Below, piece after piece: positions 50,246 to 59,095 of a DNA stretch of 64,000 bases. The stretch is taken from NCBI RefSeq assembly GCF_014191425.1, contig NZ_JACHWP010000007.1:1-64000 (forward strand), in the 5' to 3' direction. How positions within the stretch are numbered: the stretch's first letter is position 1; each line of letters begins with the position of its first letter. Position numbers and translations under genes: made by a program. Under the pieces are notes generated by a model that did not search any database, was not told the origin of the DNA, and saw only the letters and a list, made by a program, of their open reading frames with translations. The stretch is from Helcobacillus massiliensis (lineage in GTDB: Bacteria; Actinomycetota; Actinomycetes; Actinomycetales; Dermabacteraceae).

Positions 50246-51774
50246 GACTGTGTACTGAGAATCTGCCGGAGATCGTCACTGAGGGAACCGCCGTGACCCC
50301 GTCGCGCACGATCACGGTTCCCGGCTATGACCGCTTAGGGCTGATAGCTGGAATCGTCCACTTCGGAGTCGGCGGATTCCATCGAGCCCATCAGGCCGTG
50401 TACCTCGATGACCTGCTCAAGCGCGGCGAAGCTCGGGACTTCGCGATCTGCGGTATGGGTGTGATGCCCGGAGATCGTCGAATGCGCGATGTTCTGCGCG
50501 ACCAGGACTACCTTTACACCCTGCTGACCCGCCACCCGGACGGCACCGAAGACGTTCGCATCATCGGCTCAATCATCGACTACATCTGGGTGCCGGAGGA
50601 CCTCCGCGCAGCCCTTGGCAAGCTCGCCGATCCATCCACTCGAATCGTCTCCCTCACCGTCACCGAGGGCGGTTACAACTTCAATCAGGTCACTGGCGAA
50701 TATGACTTGGCGCAGCCCGCGGTTGCGGCCGATATTGAGAATCCGCACGAGCCATCGACCGTGTTCGGTCTGATTGTCGAAGCGCTGCGAATGCGTCGTG
50801 CAGCCGGCGTCGACCCGTTCACGGTGATGAGTTGTGACAACATTCAGGGCAACGGCGATCTGGCAAAGGCGATGTTCACCGCCCACGCAACTGCTGTGGA
50901 CGAGGAGCTCGGGGCATGGATCAGTGCGAACGTCGCCTTCCCCAACTCCATGGTCGACCGCATTACCCCGGCCACTACCGAAGACGACGTCGCCTACGTG
51001 AGGGATCGGTTCGGGTACGACGACCAGTGGCCCGTCGTCACCGAGCATTTTCTCCAATGGGTTCTCGAGGACTGTTTCACCGGCCCCCGCCCGGCCTACG
51101 AGCACGTGGGAGTTCAGGTGGTGGATGACGTCACCCCATACGAGAAGCTCAAACTTCGTATGCTCAACGCCTCCCATCAGGGGCTCTGCTACTTCGGCCA
51201 CCTCGCTGGCTACCACCTGGTGGATCAGGCCGTCTCGGATCCGCTGATCGCCGACTTCCTGCTGCGGTACATGCGTGAGGAGGCCATGCCCACCCTCGAT
51301 GCACTGCCGGACACCGATGTGGAGGTCTACGCCCAGGAGCTTCTGCGTCGCTTCACCAATGCATCCGTCAAAGACACAGTGCCGCGGCTCTGTGCGGAAT
51401 CTTCTGATCGGATCCCCAAGTGGCTTGTTCCCGTCATCCTGGACAACCTGCGCGGCGGCGGGCAGGTGAAACTGTCGGCTGCCATCGTCGCGAGCTGGGC
51501 GCGATACGCCGAGGGCACCGACGAGAACGGACAGCCCATCAGGATCATCGACAACGCCGAGTCACGGGTTCGTGCGAATGCGCAGGCGCAGCTGGGCGCT
51601 GATGAACTCGCGTTCCTGCGGGAGCCGGACTTCTTCGCCGGCCTGGCCGACGAGCCGCGCTTCACCGAGCCCTATCTCGAGACCCTACGCTCCCTGCACC
51701 AGATCGGTGCATCTCGAACCCTGCGCGCGATCCTTGCGCGGGACAAAGCCAAGGAGGACCCGAAGAATGACTGA
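50242..51774 (+). CDS. Mannitol dehydrogenase-family polyol dehydrogenase (D-arabinitol type possible)
   Basis: The 510-residue long-chain dehydrogenase oxidises a polyol with NAD+: IVHFGVGGFHRAHQAVYLDD is the N-terminal cofactor loop, TVTEGGYN the middle motif, and KLKLRMLNASH the catalytic K-x-x-x-x-N-x-x-H region. Family members act on mannitol, D-arabinitol or uronates. The xylulokinase in the same locus suggests D-arabinitol to D-xylulose. I chose the ATG at 50242, with AAAGGA eight bases upstream and an ATGA overlap with the TPI-like gene, over the ATG at 50233. It overlaps the next gene by eight bases. Confidence 0.85.
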   Translation: MRLCTENLPEIVTEGTAVTPSRTITVPGYDRLGLIAGIVHFGVGGFHRAHQAVYLDDLLKRGEARDFAICGMGVMPGDRRMRDVLRDQDYLYTLLTRHPDGTEDVRIIGSIIDYIWVPEDLRAALGKLADPSTRIVSLTVTEGGYNFNQVTGEYDLAQPAVAADIENPHEPSTVFGLIVEALRMRRAAGVDPFTVMSCDNIQGNGDLAKAMFTAHATAVDEELGAWISANVAFPNSMVDRITPATTEDDVAYVRDRFGYDDQWPVVTEHFLQWVLEDCFTGPRPAYEHVGVQVVDDVTPYEKLKLRMLNASHQGLCYFGHLAGYHLVDQAVSDPLIADFLLRYMREEAMPTLDALPDTDVEVYAQELLRRFTNASVKDTVPRLCAESSDRIPKWLVPVILDNLRGGGQVKLSAAIVASWARYAEGTDENGQPIRIIDNAESRVRANAQAQLGADELAFLREPDFFAGLADEPRFTEPYLETLRSLHQIGASRTLRAILARDKAKEDPKND

Positions 51775-52513
51775 CCACACCTTCGCCGACCAGATCGTCA
51801 TCGTCACCGGTGGTGCCAGTGGTATCGGCCTCGCGATCGCGGAGCATTTCGCAGCTCGCGGCGCACGTCTCGCGCTGATCGACCTCGCCTCCACCGTGGA
51901 GGAAGCGGCGAATTCCCTGCCTGGAGCCGGACACACCGGAATCCAGAAGGACCTCTCCGATCCGGCAGCCGCGACCGAGGTCGTCGACCGAGTCGTCTCC
52001 GAAATGGGCACACCGCATGTCCTCGTGAATTCCGCTGGTGTGGCGATCCTGGACCGCGCTCTCGACGTCACCCCTGACAGGTGGGCCACGACCATGCGCG
52101 TGAACCTAGACGCTTCGTTCTATATGGCCCAGGCCGCGGGGCGCGTGATGACCGAAGCAGGCTACGGACGCGTCATCTGCATGGCGAGCCAGGCCGCCGT
52201 GATCGCGCTGGACTCCCACGCCGCATACGCAGCCTCCAAGGGGGCGATCGTGAGCCTTGTGAAGGTGCTGGCCGCCGAGTGGGCACGCAGCGGCGTCACC
52301 GTCAATGCCGTCTCTCCGACCGTGATCGAGACACCGCTGGGAAAGAAGGCGTGGGCCGGGGAGAAGGGCGAACGAGCCCGGGCCGCGATCCCCGTGGGCC
52401 GATTCGGACAGCCCGAGGAAGTGGCGGCGATGGTCGCCTACCTTGCCGGGAAGGACGCTGCGATGGTGACCGGCACCAATATGCTGCTCGACGGCGGCAA
52501 CACCATCGTGTGA
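51767..52513 (+). CDS. Short-chain dehydrogenase, D-threitol dehydrogenase-like
   Basis: The 248-residue classical SDR has VIVTGGASGIGLAIAEHF, NSAGVAI, ICMASQAA, YAASKGA and GTNMLLDGGNTIV, all expected positions. In the mycobacterial tetritol system the D-threitol dehydrogenase DthD is an SDR, so that role fits; pentitol dehydrogenase is an alternative. Start at 51767 lies inside the previous gene, with AAGGAGG upstream. Last gene before the convergent regulator. Confidence 0.85.
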   Translation: MTDHTFADQIVIVTGGASGIGLAIAEHFAARGARLALIDLASTVEEAANSLPGAGHTGIQKDLSDPAAATEVVDRVVSEMGTPHVLVNSAGVAILDRALDVTPDRWATTMRVNLDASFYMAQAAGRVMTEAGYGRVICMASQAAVIALDSHAAYAASKGAIVSLVKVLAAEWARSGVTVNAVSPTVIETPLGKKAWAGEKGERARAAIPVGRFGQPEEVAAMVAYLAGKDAAMVTGTNMLLDGGNTIV

Positions 52514-52549
52514 GGAACGTGCTCAGCTCGACTCGATTCCGCCGTGCGG

Positions 52550-53497
52550 TCAGGCGTCGTCGCCCGCCACATCGATCACCGCTCGAGCGGTCCGGGCATC
52601 GGTGATCAGACAGTTGATCAGTCCGTTGCGCGCCGCGGCAAGGATCGAGGTCGCCTTGATCTCACCTCGAGCGATGCCGATGCGCTTCGGGACGCGGCGA
52701 AGCGTGTCGGCTCCGGTATGGACGAGATGGTCACTGCCTGGGAACTCGAGGATGCGGCCCTCATGATCGAAGAAGTTCAAGCTCACATCACCGACAGCGT
52801 GATCGAACATGGGGTTCTCCACAGGGATCACGCTGGTGACCGAATCACGAGCGCGCAGCGGCGCGCCGATGGCGAGGAGCGCCGCATCTGCCCGGCCCCA
52901 CAGGGCCTGCACCTCCTGGAAGTCCGGTTCCTTGAGAAGAGTGCGCATGAGGGAACGGCTCGGCATCGCCGGAGCGTAGATCGGCACCGCGGTGGCGCCG
53001 GTCCGGCGCGCCATCATGCCGACGATCTCATTGGTCTGGAACCAGGGCTCCATCTCCCGCTGTCCGCCGACCGAGGGAACGAGCGTCACTCCGGGCAGCT
53101 TTGGGAACAGATCAGTCAGCACCACGGAGTACATGGTCTGCCCACTGGACAGCAGCACAACCGATTTTGGGGGCAGAGCCAGTTCGCGCAGCTCGGCGGC
53201 GAGCTCAGCAGCGAGCCCCCGCATCTCCAGATCGCTGTCCTCACCCATGAAGATGCGGACGTGCGCGAGGCCGAGGACGGTCGCGAGCTTCAGTTCAAGC
53301 GGTGCCTTGTCTCTGGCGAATGGGTCCACGATCTCGATGCGGACCAGGCCGATGCGCCGCGCCTCAGCGAGGTACTTCGAGATCAGGGGACGGGAGACTC
53401 CCATGTCCTTCGCGATGTCCGCTTGGGTGAGGGAGTGCTCGTAGTAGAGCGTTGCGGCTCGCAGCAGAGCCCGCAGGTCGTACCGCGTTTCGAGCAC
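52550..53497 (-). CDS. SorC-family transcriptional regulator
   Basis: The 315-residue protein has an N-terminal helix-turn-helix (YYEHSLTQADIAKDMGVSRP) and the SorC/DeoR-C sugar-binding domain (VVLLSSGQTMYSVVLTDLF, IPVENPMFDHAVGDVSLNFF, IGIARGEIKATSILAAARNG). EryD, the erythritol regulator, is also of this family. No ATG sits at the right place; the GTG at 53495-53497 has GGAAGGGGAAC upstream and gives an N-terminus of normal length, whereas a frame to 54046 is not real. It is convergent with the SDR and divergent from the xylulokinase. Confidence 0.86.
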   Translation of the reverse strand: MLETRYDLRALLRAATLYYEHSLTQADIAKDMGVSRPLISKYLAEARRIGLVRIEIVDPFARDKAPLELKLATVLGLAHVRIFMGEDSDLEMRGLAAELAAELRELALPPKSVVLLSSGQTMYSVVLTDLFPKLPGVTLVPSVGGQREMEPWFQTNEIVGMMARRTGATAVPIYAPAMPSRSLMRTLLKEPDFQEVQALWGRADAALLAIGAPLRARDSVTSVIPVENPMFDHAVGDVSLNFFDHEGRILEFPGSDHLVHTGADTLRRVPKRIGIARGEIKATSILAAARNGLINCLITDARTARAVIDVAGDDA

Positions 53498-53624
53498 TGT
53501 TCCCCTTCCACCATGCCGCAGAGCGGCCCCCTGCCGTCGCCTCAGTGTAGGCGGATCCACGGCAACCGCAAGGTCACCTCCACCCGATCGATACTGTGGA
53601 GTCGCAGTCTCAGAAAGGCCCGTC

Positions 53625-54992
53625 ATGGCACTCGTTCTCGGCATTGATTCATCGACCCAGTCCACCAAGGCACTCCTGGTGGACGCGGACAGCGGCCACG
53701 TCATCGAGGAGCGCCGTGCAGCCCATCCGGATTCCACGGAGGTCGATCCTCGGGTCTGGTCGGCTGTCATGGACGAAGTCATCGGACCGCTGATGCCCAG
53801 GGCAGATGCTGTCGCCGTCGGCGGCCAGCAGCATGGAATGGTCGCGCTGAACGCACAGGGGCTGCCAGTGCGCGACGCGCTGCTGTGGAACGACACCCGC
53901 AGCGCCGGAGCAGCCGACGACCTCATCTCTGAACTGGGTGGGCCCGCTGCTGCAGTCCGAGCAACTGGGTCGGTGCACGTCGCCTCGATCACGAGTACCA
54001 AGCTTCGGTGGGTGCGCGACAACGAGCCGGAAAACGCCTCCCGCATCGCCCGCGTGGTACTGCCTCATGACTGGCTGAATCACCATTTGGACGCAGCCGG
54101 AGGCTGGTTCACTGATCGTGGTGACGCGTCAGGGACGGGATACTTCTCGCCCGAACAGGACGACTGGGATCCGGAGCTGGCCGTGCATGCACTCGGGCGC
54201 GACTTCGCCCGCCCAACGATCGCGCACCACCCCAATGCGGTCGTGGGGGAGACGTCGACCGGGGCTGTGATCGCCCCCGGCACCGGCGACAACATGGCGG
54301 CAGCACTGGGCCTTGGGCTCGCTGAGGGCGACATGTCGGTCTCCGTCGGGACGTCGGGGGTGGCGGCGATGCGCGCCGATAGTGTTGCACGGGACGAAAC
54401 CGGTGCGGTCAACGGCTTCGCAGATGCGACTGGACGGTGGCTGCCGCTCGCCTGCACGCTGAACGCCTCCCGGATTCTCGACTTCGGATGCATGATGCTC
54501 GGAGTCGATTACGACCAGCTGTCCGAGCTTGCACTGCGGTCCGTCCCTGGTGCACGCGGGGCGGTCTTCGTGCCTTATCTGGACGGTGAACGTGCACCGA
54601 ACCGCCCGACGGCGACGGGCACTCTGCACGGACTGACCCGTCAGCATCGCCGTGAGGACATTGCCCGCGCCGTTGTGGAGGGGCTGCTGTGCTCCCTTGC
54701 GGATGCCGTCTCCTTCGTTGAAGCAGCGGCGGGACGCAGTGCCGATCGTCTGCTTCTGATCGGCGGCGGGTCGAAGTCTGCCGCTGTTCGGGAACTGGCT
54801 CCGATGGTCTTCGGATTGCCGATTCACGTGCCGGCGACCGCAGAGTACGTTGCGCTGGGCGCAGCGCGGCAGGCGGCCTGGGCGCTGTCCGGCGCCCAGG
54901 AGCCGCCCGTGTGGCAAGGGCCGGCACTCGCTCTGATGGAAGCTGACCATGCGCCAGAAGTCCTCGAACACTACCGAAAAGTGCGAGGATGA
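53625..54992 (+). CDS. xylB: Xylulokinase
   Basis: The 455-residue FGGY kinase phosphorylates D-xylulose to xylulose 5-phosphate. It starts LVLGIDSSTQSTKALLVD, has the xylulokinase motif GGQQHGMV, LLWNDTRS, the phosphate loop SVSVGTSGVAAM, and LIGGGSKSAAVRELAPMVF. It is shorter than the FGGY protein at 7830-9377 and closer to XylB. AGAAAGGCCC precedes the ATG. With the polyol dehydrogenase it completes a D-arabinitol or xylitol route; a 32-base gap follows. Confidence 0.88.
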   Translation: MALVLGIDSSTQSTKALLVDADSGHVIEERRAAHPDSTEVDPRVWSAVMDEVIGPLMPRADAVAVGGQQHGMVALNAQGLPVRDALLWNDTRSAGAADDLISELGGPAAAVRATGSVHVASITSTKLRWVRDNEPENASRIARVVLPHDWLNHHLDAAGGWFTDRGDASGTGYFSPEQDDWDPELAVHALGRDFARPTIAHHPNAVVGETSTGAVIAPGTGDNMAAALGLGLAEGDMSVSVGTSGVAAMRADSVARDETGAVNGFADATGRWLPLACTLNASRILDFGCMMLGVDYDQLSELALRSVPGARGAVFVPYLDGERAPNRPTATGTLHGLTRQHRREDIARAVVEGLLCSLADAVSFVEAAAGRSADRLLLIGGGSKSAAVRELAPMVFGLPIHVPATAEYVALGAARQAAWALSGAQEPPVWQGPALALMEADHAPEVLEHYRKVRG

Positions 54993-55024
54993 GCTGAGAC
55001 TCTGCCCGCGCAAAGGAGCTCCTC

Positions 55025-55684
55025 ATGACCGCCCAGCCGCCGCCCACCCAGCCGAACCAGTAGCCTGCCGACCAGCCGTCGTCCGCGTTCGACTTCTCCG
55101 GCTACCGTCTCACCTTCCCCGTCCTGCCGCGCAGCCTGCGCGAATTCCTCCCCGAGCCGGGCTGGTTCGGGAAGCTCTTCGCCGTCCGCCACATGCCGAC
55201 GGAGGCCGCGATCAGCTACGTCACCAACCTGATCCTGCTGATCATCGGGCTCGTCATTGCCGCGCTGGTCATGCTGATCGGTGTGCCGGCTCTCCTCCTC
55301 GGCCTCCCGGCGATCGGTGCCGCTGGCCCTGCCGGCATCGGCTTTCTGCTGGTCGGCATTGTGATCATCGCGCTGGCCCTTCTGCTCAGCGTGGTCTCCG
55401 TGATCGCCCTGCTGAAGATCCGCGAACAGCAGAACTGGGCGCGCTGGCTGCTTCTCGCCACCACCCTGTTCAGCATCATCATGGACGCCACCCCCTCCTC
55501 GACGGAGACCGACCCGATCGTGGCCGGGGCGGCGACCGGCACCGGGGTCTTCACCACCCTGCTGACGCTCGTGCTGCTGGCCCTGCTGTTCCTGCCGCGC
55601 TCGAACGCGTGGTTCCAGGCCGCCGACGAGCAGAAGCGCGCCGACCGCGCCGGCCACCACGGGCCGACGGGACCCGCCCACTGA
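55025..55684 (+). pseudogene. Membrane protein gene with in-frame TAG at codon 13
   Basis: A strong AAAGGAG site precedes an ATG at 55025, from which the frame reads MTAQPPPTQPNQ, then TAG at 55061-55063, then continues to the stop at 55682-55684. The N-terminus is rich in Pro/Gln; later residues form three or four hydrophobic helices (ISYVTNLILLIIGLVIAALV, then IGFLLVGIVIIALALLLSVV), typical of small actinobacterial DUF4064-type membrane proteins. The TAG follows CCGAACCAG, so a CAG to TAG change is likely. Translation could restart at ATG 55193, but no ribosome site is there. It may be a true nonsense mutation or a sequence error. Confidence 0.65.
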
Positions 55685-55720
55685 CCCTGAGCCCGGCGGC
55701 GGGCCGGCACCCGTCGGCCC
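55661..55720 (+). terminator. Hairpin spanning the membrane-protein stop
   Basis: CGGGCCGACGGG at 55661-55672 is complementary to CCCGTCGGCCCG at 55709-55720. Both arms contain the recurrent octamer, and the hairpin spans the stop codon of the gene. Terminator or octamer-element copy. Confidence 0.5.
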
Positions 55721-55940
55721 GTCGCCGCGGTCCATCACCCACGCAGCCCGGTCCACTGTGCCCGGAGTCATGCCCGCCCTCGCACCGCCCCTGACCTGCG
55801 GACTTCCGGCATGTGAGACACATGGACGGGACGAAGCTCCCCACGAATGGCCCACGGCACAAGCGCGGCGGTCTTCACGATAGGGTCACATGCGTTCACG
55901 AGGGCCGAGACGGCCCGCTCCCCAATCGAGAGGAGACTTC

Positions 55941-57494
55941 GTGTCTGACCTCACGTTCAAACTCATCGCGGTGGGATTGTACTTCCTCGCGATGATCGGC
56001 ATCGGGTTCTACGCCTTCAGGAAGACCCGAAGCGGCGACGACTACATGCTCGGCGGCCGCAGCCTCAGCCCCTTCACCGCCGCGCTCTCCGCCGGCGCCT
56101 CCGACATGTCCGGCTGGCTGATGATGGGTCTGCCCGGTGCGCTGTACATGTCGGGCCTCGTCGAAGGGTGGATGGCGATCGGTCTGACCACCGGTGCCGC
56201 CCTCAACTGGATCTTCGTGGCCCCACGTCTGCGGCGCTTCACCGAAGTCGCCGGCGATTCCATCACCATCCCCAGCTACTTCGACAACCGCCTCGGCGAC
56301 ACGACCCGTCTCCTGCGCGTCGCCTCCGGCCTCGTCATCCTGGTGTTCTTCACCTTCTACGTGTCCTCCGGCATGGCAGCCGGCGGCAAGTTCTTCGTCT
56401 CCGCCTTCGGCGGCGAATACTGGATCGGCATGCTCCTCGTTGCCGGCATCACCCTGCTGTACACGATGTTCGGCGGCTTCCTCGGCGCCACCTACACTGA
56501 CATGGTGCAGGGCCTGATCATGCTCGCCGCCCTCCTCATCGTGCCGACCCTCGCCATCGGCGCAGTCGGCGGCCCCGGCGCGATGTTCGAATCGGTCGGT
56601 CAGGTGAACCCGGACTTCGGCTCCCTCGTCACCGGCGCCACCGTCATCGGCGTCATCTCCTCCGCGGCGTGGGGCCTCGGCTACTTCGGCCAGCCGCACA
56701 TCATCATCCGCTTCATGGCGCTGCGCTCCTCCAAGGACGCCCGCATGGGCACCGTCATCGGTGTCGGCTGGATGGTCCTGTGTGTGCTCGGCGTCATCGC
56801 CACCGCGATGGCCGGCATCGCCTACTTCCAGCAGAACCCGGACATGAGCCTCTCCGACCCGGAGAACGTGGTGCTGGACCTCGCCCAGATCATGATGCAC
56901 CCGCTGCTGGCCGGCATCGTCCTCGCCGCCGTCCTGGCAGCCATCATGTCCACCATCTCCTCGCAGCTCGTGGTCACCTCCTCCGCCCTGGTGGAGGACC
57001 TCGTGGGCACCGGCGTGAAGCTGTCGGCGAACGCGAAGCTGTGGCTCGGCCGCATCGGCGTGCTCGTGATCGCCATCATCGGCGCCTACATCGCCCGCGA
57101 CCCCGAGTCCACCATCCTCGGCCTCGTGGCGTTCGCCTGGGCCGGCTTCGGTGCCGCCTTCGGCCCGATCGTGCTGCTCTCCCTCTACTGGAAGCGACTG
57201 ACCAACATCGGTGCCCTCGCCGGCATGGTGACCGGCGCCGTGGTGTCCTTCGTGTGGGGCAAGAGCAGCCAGGCCATCGACGCGGAGCAGACCACCAACG
57301 GCATCGCCAACCTCTGGGGCGCACTGCCGGAGCCGCTGTACGAGATCGTGCCCGGCTTCCTGCTGTGCCTCATCGTTGCGGTCGTCGTGTCATTGCTGAC
57401 CAAGGCTCCGGGTCGCGAAGCCCTCGCCGGCTTCCGCCACATGGAGACCGCCACCACCGAGCGCGCCGCAGTGAAGGACTCCACCGCGGTGTGA
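55941..57494 (+). CDS. putP: Sodium/proline symporter (SSS family)
   Basis: The 517-residue permease has 13 predicted hydrophobic segments and the PutP pattern: GGRSLSPFTAALSAGASDMSGWLM contains the sodium-site residues, and the Ser/Thr sodium ligands are expected near SSQLVVTSSALVEDL. RKTRSGDDYMLGGRSL is the family loop. I take the GTG at 55941 (AGAGGAG upstream) rather than an upstream ATG at 55890. It is a single-gene unit, followed by a terminator, and may serve proline uptake as nutrient or osmolyte. Confidence 0.88.
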   Translation: MSDLTFKLIAVGLYFLAMIGIGFYAFRKTRSGDDYMLGGRSLSPFTAALSAGASDMSGWLMMGLPGALYMSGLVEGWMAIGLTTGAALNWIFVAPRLRRFTEVAGDSITIPSYFDNRLGDTTRLLRVASGLVILVFFTFYVSSGMAAGGKFFVSAFGGEYWIGMLLVAGITLLYTMFGGFLGATYTDMVQGLIMLAALLIVPTLAIGAVGGPGAMFESVGQVNPDFGSLVTGATVIGVISSAAWGLGYFGQPHIIIRFMALRSSKDARMGTVIGVGWMVLCVLGVIATAMAGIAYFQQNPDMSLSDPENVVLDLAQIMMHPLLAGIVLAAVLAAIMSTISSQLVVTSSALVEDLVGTGVKLSANAKLWLGRIGVLVIAIIGAYIARDPESTILGLVAFAWAGFGAAFGPIVLLSLYWKRLTNIGALAGMVTGAVVSFVWGKSSQAIDAEQTTNGIANLWGALPEPLYEIVPGFLLCLIVAVVVSLLTKAPGREALAGFRHMETATTERAAVKDSTAV

Positions 57495-57577
57495 CCGGTT
57501 GCAGCGCCACGGATCGGGCCCCGCGCGGGGCGCGGCCGTGAGTGCTGAGAACAGAGCGCTGCACCCTGAGCGCTGAG

Positions 57578-57620
57578 AAGCGGCCCGTCTGACGCTGAGT
57601 CAGGCGGGCCGCTTCGTTGT
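57578..57620 (+). terminator. Terminator downstream of putP
   Basis: Sixteen bases at 57578-57593 pair with 57599-57614, with one G-U pair and a five-base loop, followed by CGTTGTT. It lies between the convergent putP and transaldolase-like genes. Confidence 0.75.
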
Positions 57621-57651
57621 TCGTGGGGGCGGAGCGGCTCGGCGCCGTGGC

Positions 57652-58308
57652 TCAGCCGAGCGCGTCGTGCGCCCAGGCGTCCTCGAGGTGCTGATGCGAG
57701 GTCGCGATCGAATGCTCGTTGGCGAGCAGCTGGTGCGCGAACTCCGGCCCCAGCGTGGCCGCCGGGATCCCCGCCGCGAACAGCGCCGACATCTGGTCCA
57801 GGCTGCGGATCGACGCCGCCAGAACCTTCGTCTCCGATTCGCGCGCCGTCAGGATGCGGTGCAGTTCGATCGCGGCGGCGACACCGTCCACGCCGAGGTC
57901 GTTCAGCTTGCCGACGTACGGTGCGATCCAGCCGAGCCCGAGCTCATGCGCCAGCACGCCCTGCGCCGGGTGGTACACGGCCGTGAGAAGGATGCGCTCA
58001 CCGGCGCCCTGGAGGTCGTTGACGACCCGGAGCCCGTCGGGCGTGGCGGGGATCTTCACGCTCGCGTTCAGGCCGAGCTCCAGGATCTCCTCCGCGCTGG
58101 AGCGCAGCTCGCCGTGCGTGCCGCCCACTGCCTGCGCGAAGAACGTCTGCGCGCCGAGGCGGTTCGCGTGGTCGTAGAGGGCGGGGATGTCGCGCTGGGA
58201 CAGTCCGGCCGCGCGCAGCGCCTGCGGGTTCGTGGTGACGCCGTTGAACAGGCCGTACTGCATGAGGTCGTCGAGGTCACCGGGGCGAGCGGAGTTGATG
58301 AAGAGCAC
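57652..58308 (-). CDS. Small transaldolase / fructose-6-phosphate aldolase-like protein
   Basis: The 218-residue protein is of the short transaldolase class: MLFINSARPGDLDDLMQYG, GVTTNPQALRAAG, the Schiff-base lysine in ASVKIPATPDGLRVV, and VYHPAQGVLAHELGLGWIAPYVG. It can act as transaldolase or as an aldolase on dihydroxyacetone-type donors. The ATG at 58308 is preceded by AAGGAG. It is unrelated in sequence to the longer transaldolase at 27569-28642. No operon partner. Confidence 0.82.
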   Translation of the reverse strand: MLFINSARPGDLDDLMQYGLFNGVTTNPQALRAAGLSQRDIPALYDHANRLGAQTFFAQAVGGTHGELRSSAEEILELGLNASVKIPATPDGLRVVNDLQGAGERILLTAVYHPAQGVLAHELGLGWIAPYVGKLNDLGVDGVAAAIELHRILTARESETKVLAASIRSLDQMSALFAAGIPAATLGPEFAHQLLANEHSIATSHQHLEDAWAHDALG

Positions 58309-58540
58309 CTGGTCTCCTTGCGTGTGAGCAGGGTGGTTGGGTGTGCGCGGTCCTCGCCCGGGTGCGGGCGGCCGCGAGGGCGCTTCCCATGCTAGTCGGC
58401 GGGACCCGTCGGCACTGGGGAGTTCCGCAGGTGGGCGGCCGGGCGCGAGTGCGGGCCGACGGGGCCGGGGCGCGCGGGATGCGGGCCGACGGACTCCGGG
58501 CGGTGAGGGGCGGGGCAGGCGCGCTGGCTATCGTGGGGGC

Positions 58541-59038
58541 ATGAACGAGCTCCTGCCCGACCCGTACTTCTACCAGCAGCTGCCGTCCATCCACGCGTCC
58601 GGCTCCGTGATCCTCCGCGATGAGCACGGCCGGTTCGTGATCGAGAAGCCGAACTACCGCGACCACTGGCTGTTGCCCGGCGGCGGGGTCGACGGCGGTG
58701 AGGACGCCCGCATCGCCGCGGAGCGCGAAGTGCTGGAGGAGATCGGTCTGACGGTGACAGCGGGCCGCATGCTCGTGGCGAACTGGGTGCCGTCGCACAT
58801 CGCCCAGGGCTCCACCATGGGCGTCCATTTCATCTTCGACGCCGGCGTCATGCCCGCCGCGGAGCTCGAGGCGACGATCCGCCTGCAGGAATCCGAGCTC
58901 GATGACTGGCGCCTCATCGACCGCGAAGACGCGCATCTGCTGTCCGACTGGGGAGGCCGGCGAACCCTCTACGCCCTCGACGTCCTCGACGGGAAGGCGG
59001 AGCCCGCGCTCATCGGCCAGGACGGCCGCGGGTACTGA
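58541..59038 (+). CDS. NUDIX hydrolase
   Basis: The 165-residue protein has the NUDIX box: GGGVDGGE, then REVLEEIGL, with the metal-binding Glu residues of the REVLEE segment in place. NUDIX enzymes hydrolyse nucleoside-diphosphate-linked compounds; the substrate is not predictable. The ATG at 58541 has GGGGGC upstream. The 232-base gap on its left holds three octamer copies at 58406, 58455 and 58485. Confidence 0.88.
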   Translation: MNELLPDPYFYQQLPSIHASGSVILRDEHGRFVIEKPNYRDHWLLPGGGVDGGEDARIAAEREVLEEIGLTVTAGRMLVANWVPSHIAQGSTMGVHFIFDAGVMPAAELEATIRLQESELDDWRLIDREDAHLLSDWGGRRTLYALDVLDGKAEPALIGQDGRGY

Positions 59039-59095
59039 TCGGCGCGGCCGCCCGCGCGCCTGGCCCCGCGCCTGCCCGCGCTCGCGCCGAGAGCC

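Noticed and set aside
55061-55063. TAG as a recoded (pyrrolysine or programmed read-through) codon
   Set aside because: No recoding genes or structures are seen, and a CAG to TAG change in a low-complexity N-terminus is simpler.
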